Assembly: GCA_030668045.1 (NCBI GenBank)
Contig: DAOUUR010000100.1
Span: 1 to 7,663 of the forward strand
Length of the DNA stretch: 7,663 bases
DNA from: a bacterium
GTDB lineage: Bacteria; Zixibacteria; MSB-5A5; GN15; FEB-12
Direction: 5' to 3'
Position 1 is the stretch's first letter. The number at the start of each line of letters is the position of its first letter. Of the stretch, positions 7,583-7,663 are shown piece after piece. Made by a program: the position numbers and the translations under genes. A model generated the notes under the pieces. The model ran no database searches, was not told the DNA's origin, and saw only the letters and a list, made by a program, of their open reading frames with translations.

Positions 7583-7663
7583 CTACTCGAAACCTTCCCG
7601 GGGCTGCCTGCATTGACGCAATTATCTCCGACTCAATACTAACCTGCACAACCCGGCGTGTCA
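7583..7663 (-). other. Upstream edge, possible end of a preceding minus-strand gene
   Basis: This 81-bp stretch precedes the nitrilase start. Two minus-strand frames enter from the window edge: one ends in TAG at 7639-7641, the other stays open and ends about 33 nt inside the nitrilase gene. Either could be the tail of an upstream gene. The visible residues are too few to tell, and no promoter stands out. Confidence 0.25.

Overview
The window looks like ordinary housekeeping chromosome from a bacterium with about 50% GC. The evidence is a bacterial type A RNase P RNA gene, two tRNA genes without an encoded CCA end, Shine-Dalgarno led genes, and core genes for purine synthesis and DNA repair. 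I cannot place the organism firmly. The mix of a PF02591 zinc-ribbon protein near rnpB, a MeaB GTPase and CCA-less tRNAs would fit an uncultured Gram-negative lineage (FCB-like or deltaproteobacterial), but that is a guess. I found no phage, transposon, CRISPR or defence genes.

Layout: the only plus-strand gene is the 3' part of a polytopic membrane protein (2-949) that resembles GT-C glycosyltransferases. It runs into the minus-strand block, tail to tail, with 19 bp between. Every other gene is on the minus strand. Read in that direction they are: a short nitrilase-superfamily amidohydrolase (7582-6923); a promoter and two tRNAs, CAU (probably Ile2) and Val-CAC (6708-6543); a structured spacer with an intrinsic terminator (6542-6351); a coiled-coil zinc-ribbon protein (6350-5634); guaB, IMP dehydrogenase (5582-4119); rnpB (4061-3695); recJ (3669-1924); and meaB (1916-969).

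The minus-strand genes are tightly packed. The recJ stop lies 7 bp from the meaB start, rnpB ends about 25 nt before the recJ start, and about 50 bp separate the zinc-ribbon gene from guaB and guaB from rnpB. No clear intrinsic terminator lies between guaB and meaB. Functionally they combine tRNA and tRNA processing (RNase P), GTP synthesis (GuaB), single-strand DNA processing (RecJ) and a GTPase chaperone of B12-dependent mutases (MeaB).

Four start or boundary choices matter. recJ should begin at 3669, because an upstream ATG at 3732 lies inside rnpB. guaB should begin at the ATG at 5582 rather than the GTG at 5600. The zinc-ribbon gene should begin at the ATG at 6350, because the GTG at 6356 is part of its Shine-Dalgarno sequence. 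The membrane protein is open back to the window edge, so its ATG at 155 is internal. The most interesting non-coding structures are a hairpin that hides the recJ ribosome binding site directly against the rnpB 3' end, and the hairpin-rich leader with a terminator in front of the zinc-ribbon gene.
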